Source: Eleusine coracana subsp. coracana (lineage: Eukaryota > Streptophyta > Magnoliopsida > Poales > Poaceae). Taken from it: a stretch of DNA of 64,000 bases. The stretch spans positions 47,907,417-47,971,416 of the forward strand of contig CM064426.1 of the NCBI GenBank assembly GCA_032690845.1. The letters run 5' to 3'. The position numbers and the translations under genes were made by a program. This document shows positions 1 to 10,730 of this stretch, in pieces. Every line of letters starts with the position of its first letter. The first letter of the stretch is position 1. The notes beneath the pieces are model-generated. The model was not told where the DNA came from. It saw only the letters and a program-made list of their open reading frames with translations, and searched no databases.

Positions 1-787
1 GCTTGCGGTACGGGTTTAGGTGGAGTAGAGATCCAGGAAGTGAGTGGGGAAGGAAGAGGGAGGAGCAGAGGGGATTGAATGCTTGCCGTGCGGCTCGGTG
101 GAGTGCAGAAAGGAGAAGGGAGAAGCGGAGGCCGTTGGGCGGGCGTGCGGCCGAGCAGAAGGATGGGACAGGGCGGAGGCAGAGAGGGGTCAACGGCGAC
201 TGTAGCACGCGTGGTCCCGAGGTGGGGTGAAGGCAGGCCATGGCATGCGCCGACGATGGAGTCGGCAGGCTCTGCGCCAGTGGGAGGGAGAAGAAAGGAA
301 ATTTTACACTGCGCCCCCTGATCTTTCAAGATCCTCACAAAAAGGTCCCCGGTCAAACTATTTTCTTAATAAATCAAAATAAAATAGCTAGAGATTTCCT
401 AAAATGGTGAAAATTGGTGGGCTGACTATTTAAATGGTGGGACACACTCTGGTAAATTTTATTTGAAATTTCCGTAACCATATTTTTAGATTTTATTAAA
501 TGCATTAATTAGTTACTTAAGAATCAATTAATTAATTAAGGGTCTTGCCAAGCAGATAAAATGCCCAATAAATTCTTAATATTTTATTTCATTATTACCA
601 AACTGATGATGAATTTATTTGGCATGAGTTGTATTGTATTTCTTAAGTTGTTTCAATAACTTGGTTGTAGTGTAGTTATTTGCCTAGATTTGAATTAATA
701 GATAGGCTCTATCATTTTATGTCATCATTTCCATGATTTGTGCTCCTCATTTTTGCTATGTTAAGGTGAGACACCTGGGGTGTCACA
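1..787 (-). repeat. Partial 3' LTR of element A
   Basis: The right edge is TGTCACA at 781-787, so the minus-strand LTR begins TGTGACACCCC. Bases about 220-787 align closely with 31090-31675, the outer end of the LTR of element F. The leftmost 300 bases are GC-rich, like the matching part of the F LTR. By comparison with F (2745 bp), roughly 2 kb of this LTR should lie outside the window. Short open frames here are not genes. Confidence 0.85.
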
Positions 788-825
788 GCCCTCCCTCCTT
801 AAAGAAATCTCGTCCCGAGATTAAG
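788..825 (-). other. Polypurine tract of element A
   Basis: Immediately inside the LTR the plus strand reads GCCCTCCCTCCTTAAAG, that is, a purine run on the minus strand next to the LTR start. It is followed by CTCGTCCCGAGAT, the reverse complement of the CTCGGGACGAG motif that also precedes the polypurine tract of element G at 14931. This primes plus-strand DNA synthesis in LTR elements. Confidence 0.8.
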
Positions 826-856
826 AATCAAGGCAAACTAGAGGGAAGTGCGGTGG

Positions 857-1306
857 TCAAAGCATACCTGTGTATGACGACCAAAATTTCGGGTAGTGAG
901 TTCTCAGAAACTCTTCCGATTCCCAAGTAGACTCATCTTCTGAGTGGTTACTCCATTGAACCTTGTAGAATTTGAGGGTTCTATTACGAGTCGTGCACTC
1001 TTTCTCGTCGAGGATCTTCACGGGTTGTTCGGAGTACGTGAGATCGGGTTGGAGTTGGTCATACTCTTCCAAAATTTTGTCGATGGGCGGCTTGAGACAT
1101 CACTTAAGTTGAGAGATGTGGAAGGTGGGGTGAACTCCAGAAAGGTTGGTGGGTAACTCCAACTTATAGGCCACATTTCCACATCGTTACAGAATTTGGA
1201 ATGGTCCGATATAACGGGGAGCTAACTTTCCCTTGACTCCAAACCATTGGATACCCTTCATAGGCGACACCTTGAGATAGACGTAGTCACCCTTGTTGAA
1301 GTACAG
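857..1306 (-). pseudogene. Element A pol: integrase C-terminus and chromodomain
   Basis: The 71-residue frame at 1072-857 contains a chromodomain: a strand around PVKILDEKE, then KFYKVQWSNHSEDESTWE, with aromatic residues at the expected places and a trailing acidic/aromatic helix. In chromoviruses this C-terminal domain of integrase is thought to steer insertion to particular chromatin. The bases between 1072 and 1306 hold the degraded integrase C-terminal part in other frames, so at least one frameshift separates it from the catalytic core. It lies directly upstream of the polypurine tract, the expected place. Confidence 0.85.
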
Positions 1307-2134
1307 TCATCTGTGTCGTCTGTTTGCATACTTCTCTTGATGGCATTTAGCGGCTTTAAGATTGGCTTGGATAGTACATACTTTTTCCTCAGCATTCTTG
1401 ACAAGGTCAGGACCAAAGGTTACTCTTTCTCCAGATTCAGACCAGTTTAGCGGCGTTCTACAACTGCGACCATAGAGTGCTTCAAATGGCGACATTTTTA
1501 GGCTCTCCTGGTAACTGTTGTTGTATGAGAATTCCGCATAAGGCAAATATGTATCCCAATTACCACCATGAGTTAAAACACATGCTCTAAGCATATCTTC
1601 CAGAATTTGGTTGACACGCTCAGTTTGTCCATCTTTGGTGGCATGGTAAGCAGAACTCCGGATCAGCTTGGTACCCAAAGATGCATGCAGTTGTTCCCAA
1701 AAACGAGCAACAAACTGTGAGTCATGATCTGTAACAATGGTCATCGACACTCCATGGAGACATAGAATTCTGGCTATGTATAGCTCTGCATATTGTCATA
1801 TATTATGTCTATTATTGACTGGCAGGAAGTGGGCAGATTTGGTGAGTCTATCCACAATGACCCAAATTGAATCATGCTTTCGAGAAGTGAGAGGGAGACC
1901 AACAACAAAATCCATGCTGATGTCTTCCCATTTCCAAGCAGGAATACTCAATGGTTGAAGTAATCCGACATGTTTCAAATGATCAGCCTTAACCCTCTGA
2001 CATGTATCGCAGTCCGTGACATACCGAGCAATTTCTCGCTTCATCCTTGTCCACCAGAAATTCTTCTTCAAGTCTTGGTACATTTTATTACTACCTGGAT
2101 GGATAGAATATTTGGAGTGGTGTGCTTCATCCAA
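1307..2134 (-). pseudogene. Element A pol: integrase zinc finger and catalytic core
   Basis: Two frames cover the domain. 2134-1796 has the HHCC zinc finger (paired His in EAHHSKYSIHPG, Cys pair in CDTCQRVK) and the first catalytic Asp (SMDFVVGLP). 1750-1307 has the second Asp (TDHDSQF) and the Glu (GQTERVNQ), followed by the FEALYGRSCRTPL block common to plant gypsy integrases. The D,D,E residues are all present, but a break between 1796 and 1750 separates the first Asp from the other two. Integrase joins the cDNA to host DNA. Confidence 0.9.
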
Positions 2135-3806
2135 GATCTTCTATCGAAGTTCAAAGTCCTTTGGTACTACTAAACGGTTATTGAACCATAGAGTACCGTT
2201 CGAGTCTTGGGTAAGCATTTGGCTTTGCCATCCTTAATGTTTTGTCTGATATGATTCATACCAACATCATTTTTCTGTGCGGCAACGATTTCTTCACGGA
2301 TGGTAGAATGCACACTTAGGTTGCTAACCACTACAATAGGTAAAATGTGAAGGCTGGGTTCCGAATTAGTTTCGTGGTCAATTCGGTCCAAAACTTCCAG
2401 TTCTAAGTTGTTGCAGTGGACCTTTCTACTTAACGCATCGGCGACTACATTAGCCTTGCCTGGATGATAAAATGTTTAGATCAGTTTGGGTGATGTCTCA
2501 TCGGCGACTACATTCTCCAGGTTATAATCCTTAATCAGTTCTAGCCACCGACGATGTCTCATGTTTAGATCAGTTTGGGTGAATATATATTTCAAGCTCT
2601 TATGGTCTGTATAAATGTGCACCAAGTTGCCGAGCAAGTAATGCTTCCATATTTTTAGTGCAAGTACAACTGCAGCTAGCTCCAAATCATGGGTTGGATA
2701 GTGCTCTTCATGCTTCCATAGATGTCGTGATGCATATGCGATGACACAGCCTTCTTGCATTAGTACACATCCCAGCCCTGTGCCAGACGCATCGCAATAT
2801 ACGTCGAATGGCTTGGTGATGTCAGGTTGAGCCAGTACTGGGGCAGTTGTCAATAATTTCTTCAGTTCTTGGAATGCCTCCTCACACTTGTTGTTCCAAT
2901 CAAACCTTTTCTCCTTTTTCAGCAGTTCCGTGATGGGTTTGGTCAGCCGAGAGAAATTTGGAATGAACCTACGATAATATCCGGCTAGCCCGAGGAAACT
3001 GCGTACTTGGTGAACTGTCCTTGGTGGCTTCCAATCTAGCACATCTTGAACTTTGCTAGGATCTACCGAGATTCCTTCTGCAGAGACTATGTGACCAAGG
3101 AATGGTACACAGTCCAACCAAAATTCACACTTGCTGAATTTGGCATACAATTTGTGATCTCGGAGACATTGAAGAACAACGCGGAGGTGTTCTGCATGCT
3201 CTTCTTTGGACTTAGAATAGACGAGGATGTCGTCAATGAATACTACCACAAATTTGTCCAACTCTGGCATGAATACCGAATTCATGAGATACATGAAATG
3301 AGCAGGGGCATTGGTTAATCCAAATGACATTACTAGGTACTCGAATAGTCCGTATCGAGTAGAGAAGGCAGTCTTCGGAATATCTTCCGCTCGGATCTTG
3401 ATTTGATGATAACCCGAACGGAGATCAATTTTTGAAAATACCTTAGCACCAACTAATTGATCAAAAAGGATATCAATTCGTGGTAACAGGTATTTGTTCT
3501 TGATGGTAACCTCGTTGAGGGGTCGATAATCAACAACGAGACGCAGAGACTTATCCTTCTTCTTCACAAAAATAGCTGGACAGTCCCAAGGTGAGGTGCT
3601 TGGGCAAATGAATCCCTTTTCCAATAACTCATTCAATTGCTTTTTCAATTCGGCCAACTCATTCGGGGACATCTTGTAGGCTCGACGAGATATCGAAGAA
3701 GTTCCTGGCTATAGCTCTATCTTAAATTCCACTTCATGATCAGGTGGTAAGCCAGAGATATCTTCGGGGAATACGTCCGGATACTCACAAACAACGGGAA
3801 TGTTTG
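2135..3806 (-). pseudogene. Element A pol: protease linker, reverse transcriptase, RNase H
   Basis: An uninterrupted frame of 398 codons (3672-2476) carries RT and the start of RNase H. Visible are LNEVTIKNKYLLPRID, the DLRSGYHQI block, the catalytic FIDD motif (VVFIDDILVYSK) and the RNase H blocks FDVYCDASGTGLG and YTDHKSLKYIF. Upstream, 3790-3709 encodes the typical linker with PDVFPEDISGLPP. The RNase H end is scrambled at 2472-2514 by a short duplicated patch. 2391-2170 carries the degraded RNase H-integrase linker. The core is well preserved but cannot be expressed as a polyprotein. Confidence 0.92.
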
Positions 3807-6136
3807 CAAGTGATTGCCCTTCCACGATAGGGAAAACGTGGCCTATCAAAGCGTCTCGACTCAAACCTTGGGTTGTGAGGATAGAAGTCATCAGTGTGAA
3901 AGTCAAATCCACGCCAATGACGCTCACCACGATGGGGAAAACGTGGGGCACCAAAACGCTGTTGTGCAAAGCCTTTGTTTTGTGAATCAAAGCCATATAA
4001 GGAATGATCCTGTCCATGATAGGCACGAGAAAAAGAGCGAGGCTGAAAACCTTCAAATTCATCATAAAAAGCATCCCCAGTCAACTCAGCTTGCTTCCTC
4101 TCAATCCTCTTACGCCTATAACAGAATTCATCCAAGTGGCCCTTGCGACCACAAAACATACAAATATAGACACCCTTAGGATTAGGCTTGGTTTGCATGG
4201 CAGGCTGGGGTTTTGGCTTCTCTGTTTGCTTTGGGTTGAAGGAGGGTTTTGGATTGGGTGGATGGTATGTGTCAGTGCGTTTGATGGTGTTTTCCTCATC
4301 CTTGTAGTTGGAGCTAGGAACAAACTTACCCACATTCTCACTCTCCTTGTCACACCTCTCAAATCCTAAGCCCAAGTTATAGGTTGACCTAGAAGCACTC
4401 TCCTTCACTCTTGCCAAATCACTCTCAATCTTTTCCTCACTCACTAGGGTTCTCTGGAGCCTAGAAATAAGATAGTCATTTTCCTGAACTAGGACTTTGT
4501 TTTCCTCCCTAGTGATTACTAGCTTGTCCTTGAGGGTGACACACACTTCACACGGATGTGGGAGAACTTTTGAGCGAGTCTCATGAAGCATCTTGGACTC
4601 AAGCTCTTTGACTTTGAGGGACTGAGCTTCCAACTCATCTGTGAGCTTGGGGCACTTCTGACATGCACCCAAAAGAGTTGGTCTAGCTTTGAACTCATCA
4701 AGCTCCATGAGGGCAATCTCAAGCTGACTGACAACTTGAGCATGCACACTCTCCCTCTATGCAGGATCACTCATCACAACTTGACAAGACTCACACTCAG
4801 CAGCTGTATCAACACAAGCAAGCTTAGACCTAAGTGAAGCAATTTCAAAATTAGCACTCTCCAACTTAGACTTAAGCTACTCTCACGAACAACACTGCGA
4901 AGCTTATCATCTTACAAGAGAGCTCATCAAGAGTGGGAGGTACCTCGCTTGTGTCAGAGTTGGATCCAGAGTCGGTGTCGTGGTCGTTCTTTGCCATGAA
5001 GCAAAGCCCAGTGAAGTCATCCTTCCTCTTGACTCGTGGCTTCTCAACCTCCCCATCTAAGCTTGCAAGGCCTTCGCTTGATGTGAAGTCGACATCGCTC
5101 AAAGAGGCAACACAGGCGCGTGCAATGGCCTTCGTGAACTTTTTGGAGTTCTTGCCCTTCTTGTAGAAGCGGTTCTTCTTCTGCTTAAAATCTTCAGTAT
5201 TGTTGTTGCGGTACCCGGCCTTCTTCTTCTTCTTGGTACAGTCAACAATGAAGTGTCCAGGGTCACCGCACTCGAAGCAGGTTCTTGAACCACCTCCTCT
5301 TCTCTCCTTCCGGTTGTTGTAGAACTTCCTGAACTTCCTTGTGAGCAAGGACAACTCCCCATCAGGAATGCACTCCATTTGTTCATCGGAAGCTACAACA
5401 AGAGAAGACAGAGCAAACTCCAAAGAAGACTTGTAAAGTTAGGGGTTAGTTCCATAAGAAGCACAACTGTGATCACCCTTCTGAGAACTAGAAAGCAAAG
5501 CAATGCTAGAAGCAGGAATAGCAAAATTAGGACGAGATTTCCTAGACAGTTCATGAGATTTCAGCTTGCTATACAGTTGCTCATAGTTCAAGGTATTGAA
5601 TTCAGCAGTTTCTTCTAGAGCAGCAATTTTAACCCCCAAACATTTTCATCAAGTAAGTAGAACAGCTGCTTAGCTCTATCATTGTCATTGTACACAAGGC
5701 TACCACAAGCCCGCAAGTTGCACACAATTTTCTCAAACCTACGAAAGGTGTCATCTAGTGACTCGCCAGATTTTTGTGCAAAGGTTTGGTACTGTCTATT
5801 GTAAGGATCCATACGCATAGACTTGACTTGGTTGGTACCCTCATGGTAAGTACAGATCTTAAACCACATAGCATGAGCGGTGTCAAGGTGTGCAACCCTA
5901 TCATATTCACTCCTACCAAGTGCAGAGAGCAAAATATTGACAGCTTTGGAGTTGTTCTCATACCTGACTAACTCACCTACAGATGCAGTGTTCAGGTCCT
6001 GTGGTATAGGATACTCCTACTCAACAATCTCCCAAATTGCACGTCCTTGACTCAGCAGATACGCCTTGGTCCGTGACTTCCAGTAGAAGAAGTCCTCTCC
6101 ATCGAACATCCACAGCTTAACTGCATGCTTCTCCAT
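3807..6136 (-). pseudogene. Element B gag (two CCHC knuckles, coiled coil)
   Basis: The start codon is at 6136-6134, and the N-terminus reads MEKHAVKLWMFDGEDFFYWK, a copia gag opening. A nonsense codon follows near 6017-6019, where element D has Gln. Then come the gag helical region (5932-5615), a first zinc knuckle CFECGDPGHFIVDC (5423-4872), a long charged coiled-coil stretch (4747-4400) and a second knuckle CMFCGRKGHLDEFC near 4150. A coiled coil in Gag is a known Sirevirus trait. Frames change at about 5620, 5430 and 4870-4750, so the gene is dead. The last 200 bases encode the gag tail, cut at the junction with element A. Confidence 0.85.
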
Positions 6137-6184
6137 GTCACCTTTGGATAACAAAGTCGGTGAAGGTCAACTAGTGATCAAACC

Positions 6185-6197
6185 GGCTCTGATACCA
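6185..6197 (-). other. Primer binding site of element B (initiator tRNA-Met)
   Basis: The plus strand reads GGCTCTGATACCA, the complement of TGGTATCAGAGCC, which pairs with the 3' end of plant initiator methionine tRNA. It lies two bases inside the LTR boundary and fixes the element's orientation. Confidence 0.92.
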
Positions 6198-6199
6198 AT

Positions 6200-8046
6200 T
6201 GAAGGATCGAGAAGGCGACCAGAGGAGGGTTGGGTTAATGGGAGCCAATCAAAATTCTCCAAGAGAACTTTGCCTATATCCCAAAAACAACCCAAGCCAA
6301 TCTCCGAACCGATCACCAAGACTACACACACCAACTAGTGGTGTATTAGCCCTAGGAGTGATCAACCGCAGCAAAGAAACATAGCGGCAACAAAAAGGAA
6401 TTAGAAGCAATCAAAACAGGTCAATTCTAGACTCTCATCGGTAGTGCCGGCCACAGCCATCAGCAGTGCCGGTCACGCCCATCGGTAGTGCTGGTGCGGG
6501 ACACATGACTCTCTGAAACCTACAAACAGGACAGATCGGCAGTGCTGGTCGGCACAATCGGCAGTGCTGGTGCGGGGTTCAGACTCTCCCTATCGGTAAG
6601 CCGATTTGAGTTCAGACCCACAGGCAGTGCCAGTCCAGGTCATCGGCAGTGCTGATCACGCCCGATAGAACAGCAGAAACTTTTGGGAAATTGGCAAATC
6701 TTCTCCAAAACCTAATTAAACAAATTCCAAATGATGCGATTTTTGGACCAGTGAATCCTTATCACATCATGACCCTAACCCTAGAAGATAATCTCAATTA
6801 GCTCAAGGAATCATCACGAATTTCAGATCTTGTGCCAAGAACACCAAAAAGAGGAAACTTGAGAAATACTTCAAATCGAAAGTGCTAGAACTATTGATTC
6901 AGTCAAGCATCCATAGAGATTGTTCTAGCTCATCCTAGCAACAAGTTTCTCAAGAAATCCGGACCCAAAACTCGTCCAAAAATGAGATAAAAAATCACCA
7001 CGAAAATAGCTCCGAAAATAGGAAAAATGGAATTTTGGGATTCAAGTGAAGAGGGAAATCTTGAGCATGAAAATACTTCTCATATCATATAAAGGTGCTT
7101 ACAAGATCCATGATTACAAGGCTAGGAAGCCACCCTCTTCCTCCCACTATTTGGAAGAGCAAGAGATGTCTCTCACACACCCTTTCCTCTCCTCTAAAAC
7201 ATGAAGTCCTCTCCTAGCACTGTGAATAGACTCCTAACACAAAGCTAATGGAAAGAGAGAGGCCCCTCTCCCACTAGCCACACCTCTCCTTATATAGGCC
7301 TAGGGTCTATTGTCCACATGACTACTCTACCCTTGACCTACATAACACACCCACCTACCACCGGGGCCATAACTGTCCATCTTTTTCTTCGTCGCCCGAA
7401 TGCCATCGAGCCCTTCACAACTTTGCTTGCCCTCAACGCAAGCTCTACGACGGTGCCACGTGCACCTCCAATCGCCACCACCGGTTTAGAGGCCCAAACT
7501 GGGAAACCGTCTTGCATGCTTCTCAAAGCGCGACATCTCGATGTCGACGCGTGTCATCTTGTCCCGCGATCCTGACCACCGGCAAGTCTCTCCCAGTCCC
7601 TGTCCATTGGGCCCCCTTGTCACTTACACCGGCATCCCATTCACCTTGACTTGGTCAACACGCTATCTTCATCACCACCATGATTTTGAGGCTTAACCGT
7701 GAAACCGTCCGTGCTTCTTGCCTCTCCACGTGAATGGTGTGGATCACCCTTGACTTCACCCGGCATCCCGATCGTCTGGCCCCAAGTCCCCTACTTGTGC
7801 CCGATCCTCTCGCCGTTGACCGCCAAGTCGACTCTAGTGACCTACACATCATGAGACAAGCAAACACATTTCCCATCTCCTGCAATATCACCAATATCTC
7901 CACCAACTCCGGTTAGTCAAAACCATGATATGCACACTTATGTAATCCCTGGATTCCCGCATTTCAACTCAAGCACCAAATCCACTCAAGTCAATTACTC
8001 ATCACATATATTGCAAAACCATGGCACATATCCACATGGTTTCTCA
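6200..8046 (-). repeat. 5' LTR of element B (complete, 1847 bp)
   Basis: It starts TGAAGGATCGAGAAGG next to the primer site and ends GGTTTCTCA, so TG..CA is respected. The same ends are seen in the LTRs of D and H. Near the inner edge, 6436-6660 carries an array of about eight copies of CGGCAGTGCCGG and close variants. The far half (7280-8046) is highly similar to 37945-38713, 46750-47467 and 50060-50811. The LINE frame resumes at the next base. Confidence 0.9.
7287..7299 (-). promoter_or_regulatory. TATA box in the LTR of element B
   Basis: The minus strand reads CCTATATAAGGAG about 1.1 kb upstream of gag. The same TATA box and flanks recur in the LTRs of D (37958, 46757) and H (50061). It is probably the promoter for the element's genomic RNA. 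Confidence 0.65.
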
Positions 8047-8529
8047 ATCCTCTTGGGTGTCGACCTTAATGTCTTCGACATTGGTCTCATTGACAAAGGA
8101 AATTTCTATGTCAAATTTCACCTTTGTAATAAGATAGATGACTTCAAATGGGCACTAGTTGTAGTGTATGGACCAGCACAAGAAGAGCATAAGGAACAAT
8201 TCTTAGAGGAGCTAGTCAACATGTGTAGCCATGAGACTTTACCAATTTTAGTTGATGGTGACGTTAACATTCTTAGGGGACCTCAAGATAAAAACAACGA
8301 CAATTTCAATAATAGATGGCCTTTTTTGTTTAATGCGGTCATAGATAGTCTTAACATGACGGAGCTAGAGATGTCTGGGAGACGCTACACATGGGCTAAT
8401 TCTGTTCAAACTCCAACCTATGAAAAGCTGGATAGAATTCTAATGTCCATGGAATGGGAACAAAAATTTCCTTTATCCACGGTGGTAGCTCTATGTAGAG
8501 AAATTTCAGACTGTACCCACTTCTAGTAG
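8047..8529 (+). pseudogene. LINE copy 1: endonuclease domain (C-terminal part)
   Basis: The frame reads LGVDLNVFDIGLIDKGNF, then WALVVVYGPAQ and ILVDGDVNILRGPQDK, then the end of the apurinic-type endonuclease fold (SGRRYTWANSV, LDRILMS). This is the endonuclease/exonuclease/phosphatase domain that nicks target DNA in L1-type LINEs. The N-terminal part is missing because element B ends at 8046 exactly where LINE sequence begins. The last strand, normally with the SDH triad, is degraded (ISDCTHF) and the frame stops at 8526. Upstream codons in the same frame belong to the B LTR. Confidence 0.85.
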
Positions 8530-9000
8530 CAATCAACCTATGTTCAAATTTGAGTTAGGTTGGCTTCTTAGAGAGGGATTCAAGGATTTGGTCAAAGATG
8601 TGTGGACGAATGAAATTTCTAGGTCTATGCCCATGGAAAGATGACAAGCTAAAATAAGGAGGCGTGGGCACAACATACTAGTGGTAATTATAAGAAGGAA
8701 AAGAAAAGAATTTTAGATATGTTAGACACACTAGACAAAAAGTCAGAAGTTACTCCTTTTAGTGCACAGGAGTTAGACATAAAAAATTGCCTTAATAATC
8801 GGCTAGCTCAACTACTAAAGGAAGAGTTAAAATGGTATCAAATAGCTAAATCAAAAGACCTTGTCTAAGGAGACTCGAACACTAAGTACTTTCAATTGAT
8901 AGTAAATGGTAAACATCAGAAGACTAGGATTTACCAGTTACATGATGGTAAACATCAGAAGACTAGTGATGAGGAATTTAAAAAAACATATCACTAGTTA
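8530..9000 (+). pseudogene. LINE copy 1: degraded linker between endonuclease and RT
   Basis: Frame-broken LINE sequence with recognisable pieces (FKFELGWLLREGF, then NGKHQKTRIYQLHDG just before the RT). No single frame survives. A 21-base stretch at 8906-8926 is repeated at 8945-8965, a local tandem duplication of 39-bp period that duplicates GKHQKT. Confidence 0.7.
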
Positions 9001-10027
9001 TTACAAGAACCTGTTCGACCCACCTGTGGAAAGTAATCTCCATTTAGACATGAACCGAATAGAGGATATGCCCCAAGTCTCAATTGAGGAAAATCAAATA
9101 TTGACAGAACAATTTACGGAGGAGGAGGTTAAACATGCCATCTTCCAAATGGAACATAACAAGGCCCCGAGACCGTATTGGTTTCCCTGCGGAATTCTAT
9201 CAGTGTTTCTGGGAGCTAATAAAGGACTTGATGGAGCTATTCTGTGAATTTAATGCAGTACCTTACCATTATATAGCCTAAACTTCGGTACAATCATTTT
9301 GTGACCAAAATGCAACGAGTCTATTAATATACAACAGTGTAGGCCTATCTGTTTATTGAATGTCAGCTTCAAAATCTTTATGAAGGTAGCCACAATTAGG
9401 GTGACCAACATAGCCCAAAGAATAATAAGCCCGACACAAACAACTTTTATCCTAGGACGTAATATCATGGAGGGGTGGTTATACTACACGAGACAATACA
9501 TGAATTGCACAGGAACAAAAAGAGTGGTGTAATTTTCAAAATTGATTTTGAAAAAGCATATGACAAGGTCAAATGGCCGTTTGTGAGACAAACTTTACAA
9601 ATGAAGGGTTTCTCACCAAAATGGTGTGAGCGGATTGATGCATTTATGAGAGGAGGACATGTGGGAGTGAAAATAAACTATCAAATAGGTGCAAATTTTC
9701 AAACAAAGAAAGAACTAAGACAGGGGTGACCCGTTGTCCCCTTTGCTATTTAACATCATGGTCGATATGTTAGCCATACTAATTAATAGAGCAAAGAGGG
9801 AGGGTCAAATTGAGGGGGTTAATCCACACTTAGTGGATGACAGACTTTCAATTCTCCAATACGCAGATGTTATGATACTGTTTATGGATCATGATCTTGA
9901 AAAAAGCAAGGAACATGAAACTCCTTGTTTTGGGATTCGATAATATCTCAATTCTAAAGCTTAATTTCTATACGAGTCAAATATTCTGCTTTGGAGAGGC
10001 TGTGGCATGTGAAGAACACTACTCACA
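9001..10027 (+). pseudogene. LINE copy 1: reverse transcriptase
   Basis: Non-LTR RT blocks appear in order: NKAPRPYWFPC (usually NKAPGPDGFP), RPICLLNVSFKI near 9340, FILGRNIMEG, VIFKIDFEKAYDKVKW and ELRQG, then after a +1 shift PLSPLLFNIMVDMLA and the catalytic box. The box reads YADV at 9860-9871 where YADD is required. An extra G at 9721-9726 and a second shift near 9908 break the frame. The same three lesions occur in LINE copy 2. The segment ends at 10027, where element G is inserted. Confidence 0.88.
10023..10027. repeat. Target site duplication of element G, left copy
   Basis: TCACA at 10023-10027 is repeated at 15212-15216. The LINE copy at 62941-62950 has the uninterrupted site (ACTCACAGCTATT), confirming a 5-bp duplication made by LTR-element integration. 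Confidence 0.95.
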
Positions 10028-10717
10028 TGTCACACCCCAAAATTTCAAATTTTGGTTTGTGACCTAAATTTCACTAAATTTTAAAACTTTTTTATAATAG
10101 TTTAAAATTTGGTTTAAATTAATTAAAACATCATCACTTATTTTAGGCAAAATAATTATTTTCTAAAATAAAATAAATTAATTTATGTTATTATTATTAT
10201 TATTGTTATTTTGTTTGTTGCATTCATGTTGCCATAGTTGCAGCTGGATTTTATTGCGTGAAAAACTATTTTGAAAATTCTACTAGTAATCGATTTGTTT
10301 TGGTATAGGAAATAGAATAGAAAGGGAAAAAGAAAAGGAAGAAACCCCTCTCTGGGCCGAGATCTCTCCCCGCGGCCCAACTTCTCCCTCCCTCCCTTTC
10401 GGCCTGCTCGGCCCATCCTCTTCCCTCCCTCTTCCCCCTCTTTCCTTTGGCCTTGGGCCGAGCTACCCCGAGGCCCAGCTTTCCTCCTCTCCCTTCGGCC
10501 ATGGGCCATTTCTCTCTGAGGCCCACTCCTCTCCTCTCTATCTCCCATGCTGGCCTGGCCCAATGCGCCCCGCTTGGTCCACCCCGTCCCCGACCTCGCA
10601 CGGCCCATCTCACTCGCTTGCCCCAGCCCACCCTCACGCGCCCTCTCAAAACCCTAGGCCGCCGTCGCCGAGCCACCTCCTGGGCGTGCGTGCCCGGCCA
10701 ACCTAGGGGCTCACACC

Positions 10718-10730
10718 CCTATAAAAGGAG
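10718..10730 (+). promoter_or_regulatory. TATA box in the element G LTR
   Basis: CCCTATAAAAGGAG lies in the GC-rich part of the LTR, a good match to a plant TATA box. It is followed by a C-rich leader, as expected for the start of the R region. Confidence 0.65.

Larger units (their letters stand above)
1..3806 (-). mobile_element. Element A: Ty3/gypsy chromovirus (Tekay/Del-like), 3' portion
   Basis: Read on the minus strand, the order is protease-RT linker, RT, RNase H, integrase, chromodomain, polypurine tract and 3' LTR, which is the Ty3/gypsy chromovirus order. The chromodomain and the CTCGGGACGAGAT motif before the polypurine tract point to the Tekay/Del clade. The 5' half (5' LTR, primer site, gag, most of protease) is missing: at about 3806-3822 the sequence passes directly into gag of a copia element. 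The 3' LTR runs off the left edge of the window. Several frameshifts and stops show the copy is dead. Confidence 0.9.
3807..8046 (-). mobile_element. Element B: Sirevirus-like Ty1/copia, 5' portion
   Basis: On the minus strand this holds a complete 5' LTR (8046-6200), a primer binding site and gag, then stops at the junction with element A near 3806-3822. Protease, integrase, RT and the 3' LTR are gone. The gag and LTR are close relatives of those of element D (36027-47467), which serves as the intact reference: homology to D starts at about 3822, matching D near 43320. B sits inside the LINE that resumes at 8047. Confidence 0.88.

Noticed and set aside
3..321. Overlapping open frames of 75 and 80 codons at the left edge
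   Set aside because: They lie in the GC-rich part of the element A LTR, overlap each other in different frames and show no domain.
6765..6785. ACCCTAACCCTAG as telomere-like repeat
   Set aside because: Only two units, inside an LTR and changed in the homologous LTRs.
7318..7906. Open frames in the B LTR, also seen at 37986-38584, 46785-47383 and 50081-50665
   Set aside because: They recur in every LTR of the family because the DNA is homologous, but frames shift and stops vary between copies, so there is no sign of coding selection.
10185..10208. ATT microsatellite
   Set aside because: Short, imperfect and of no evident meaning within the G LTR.
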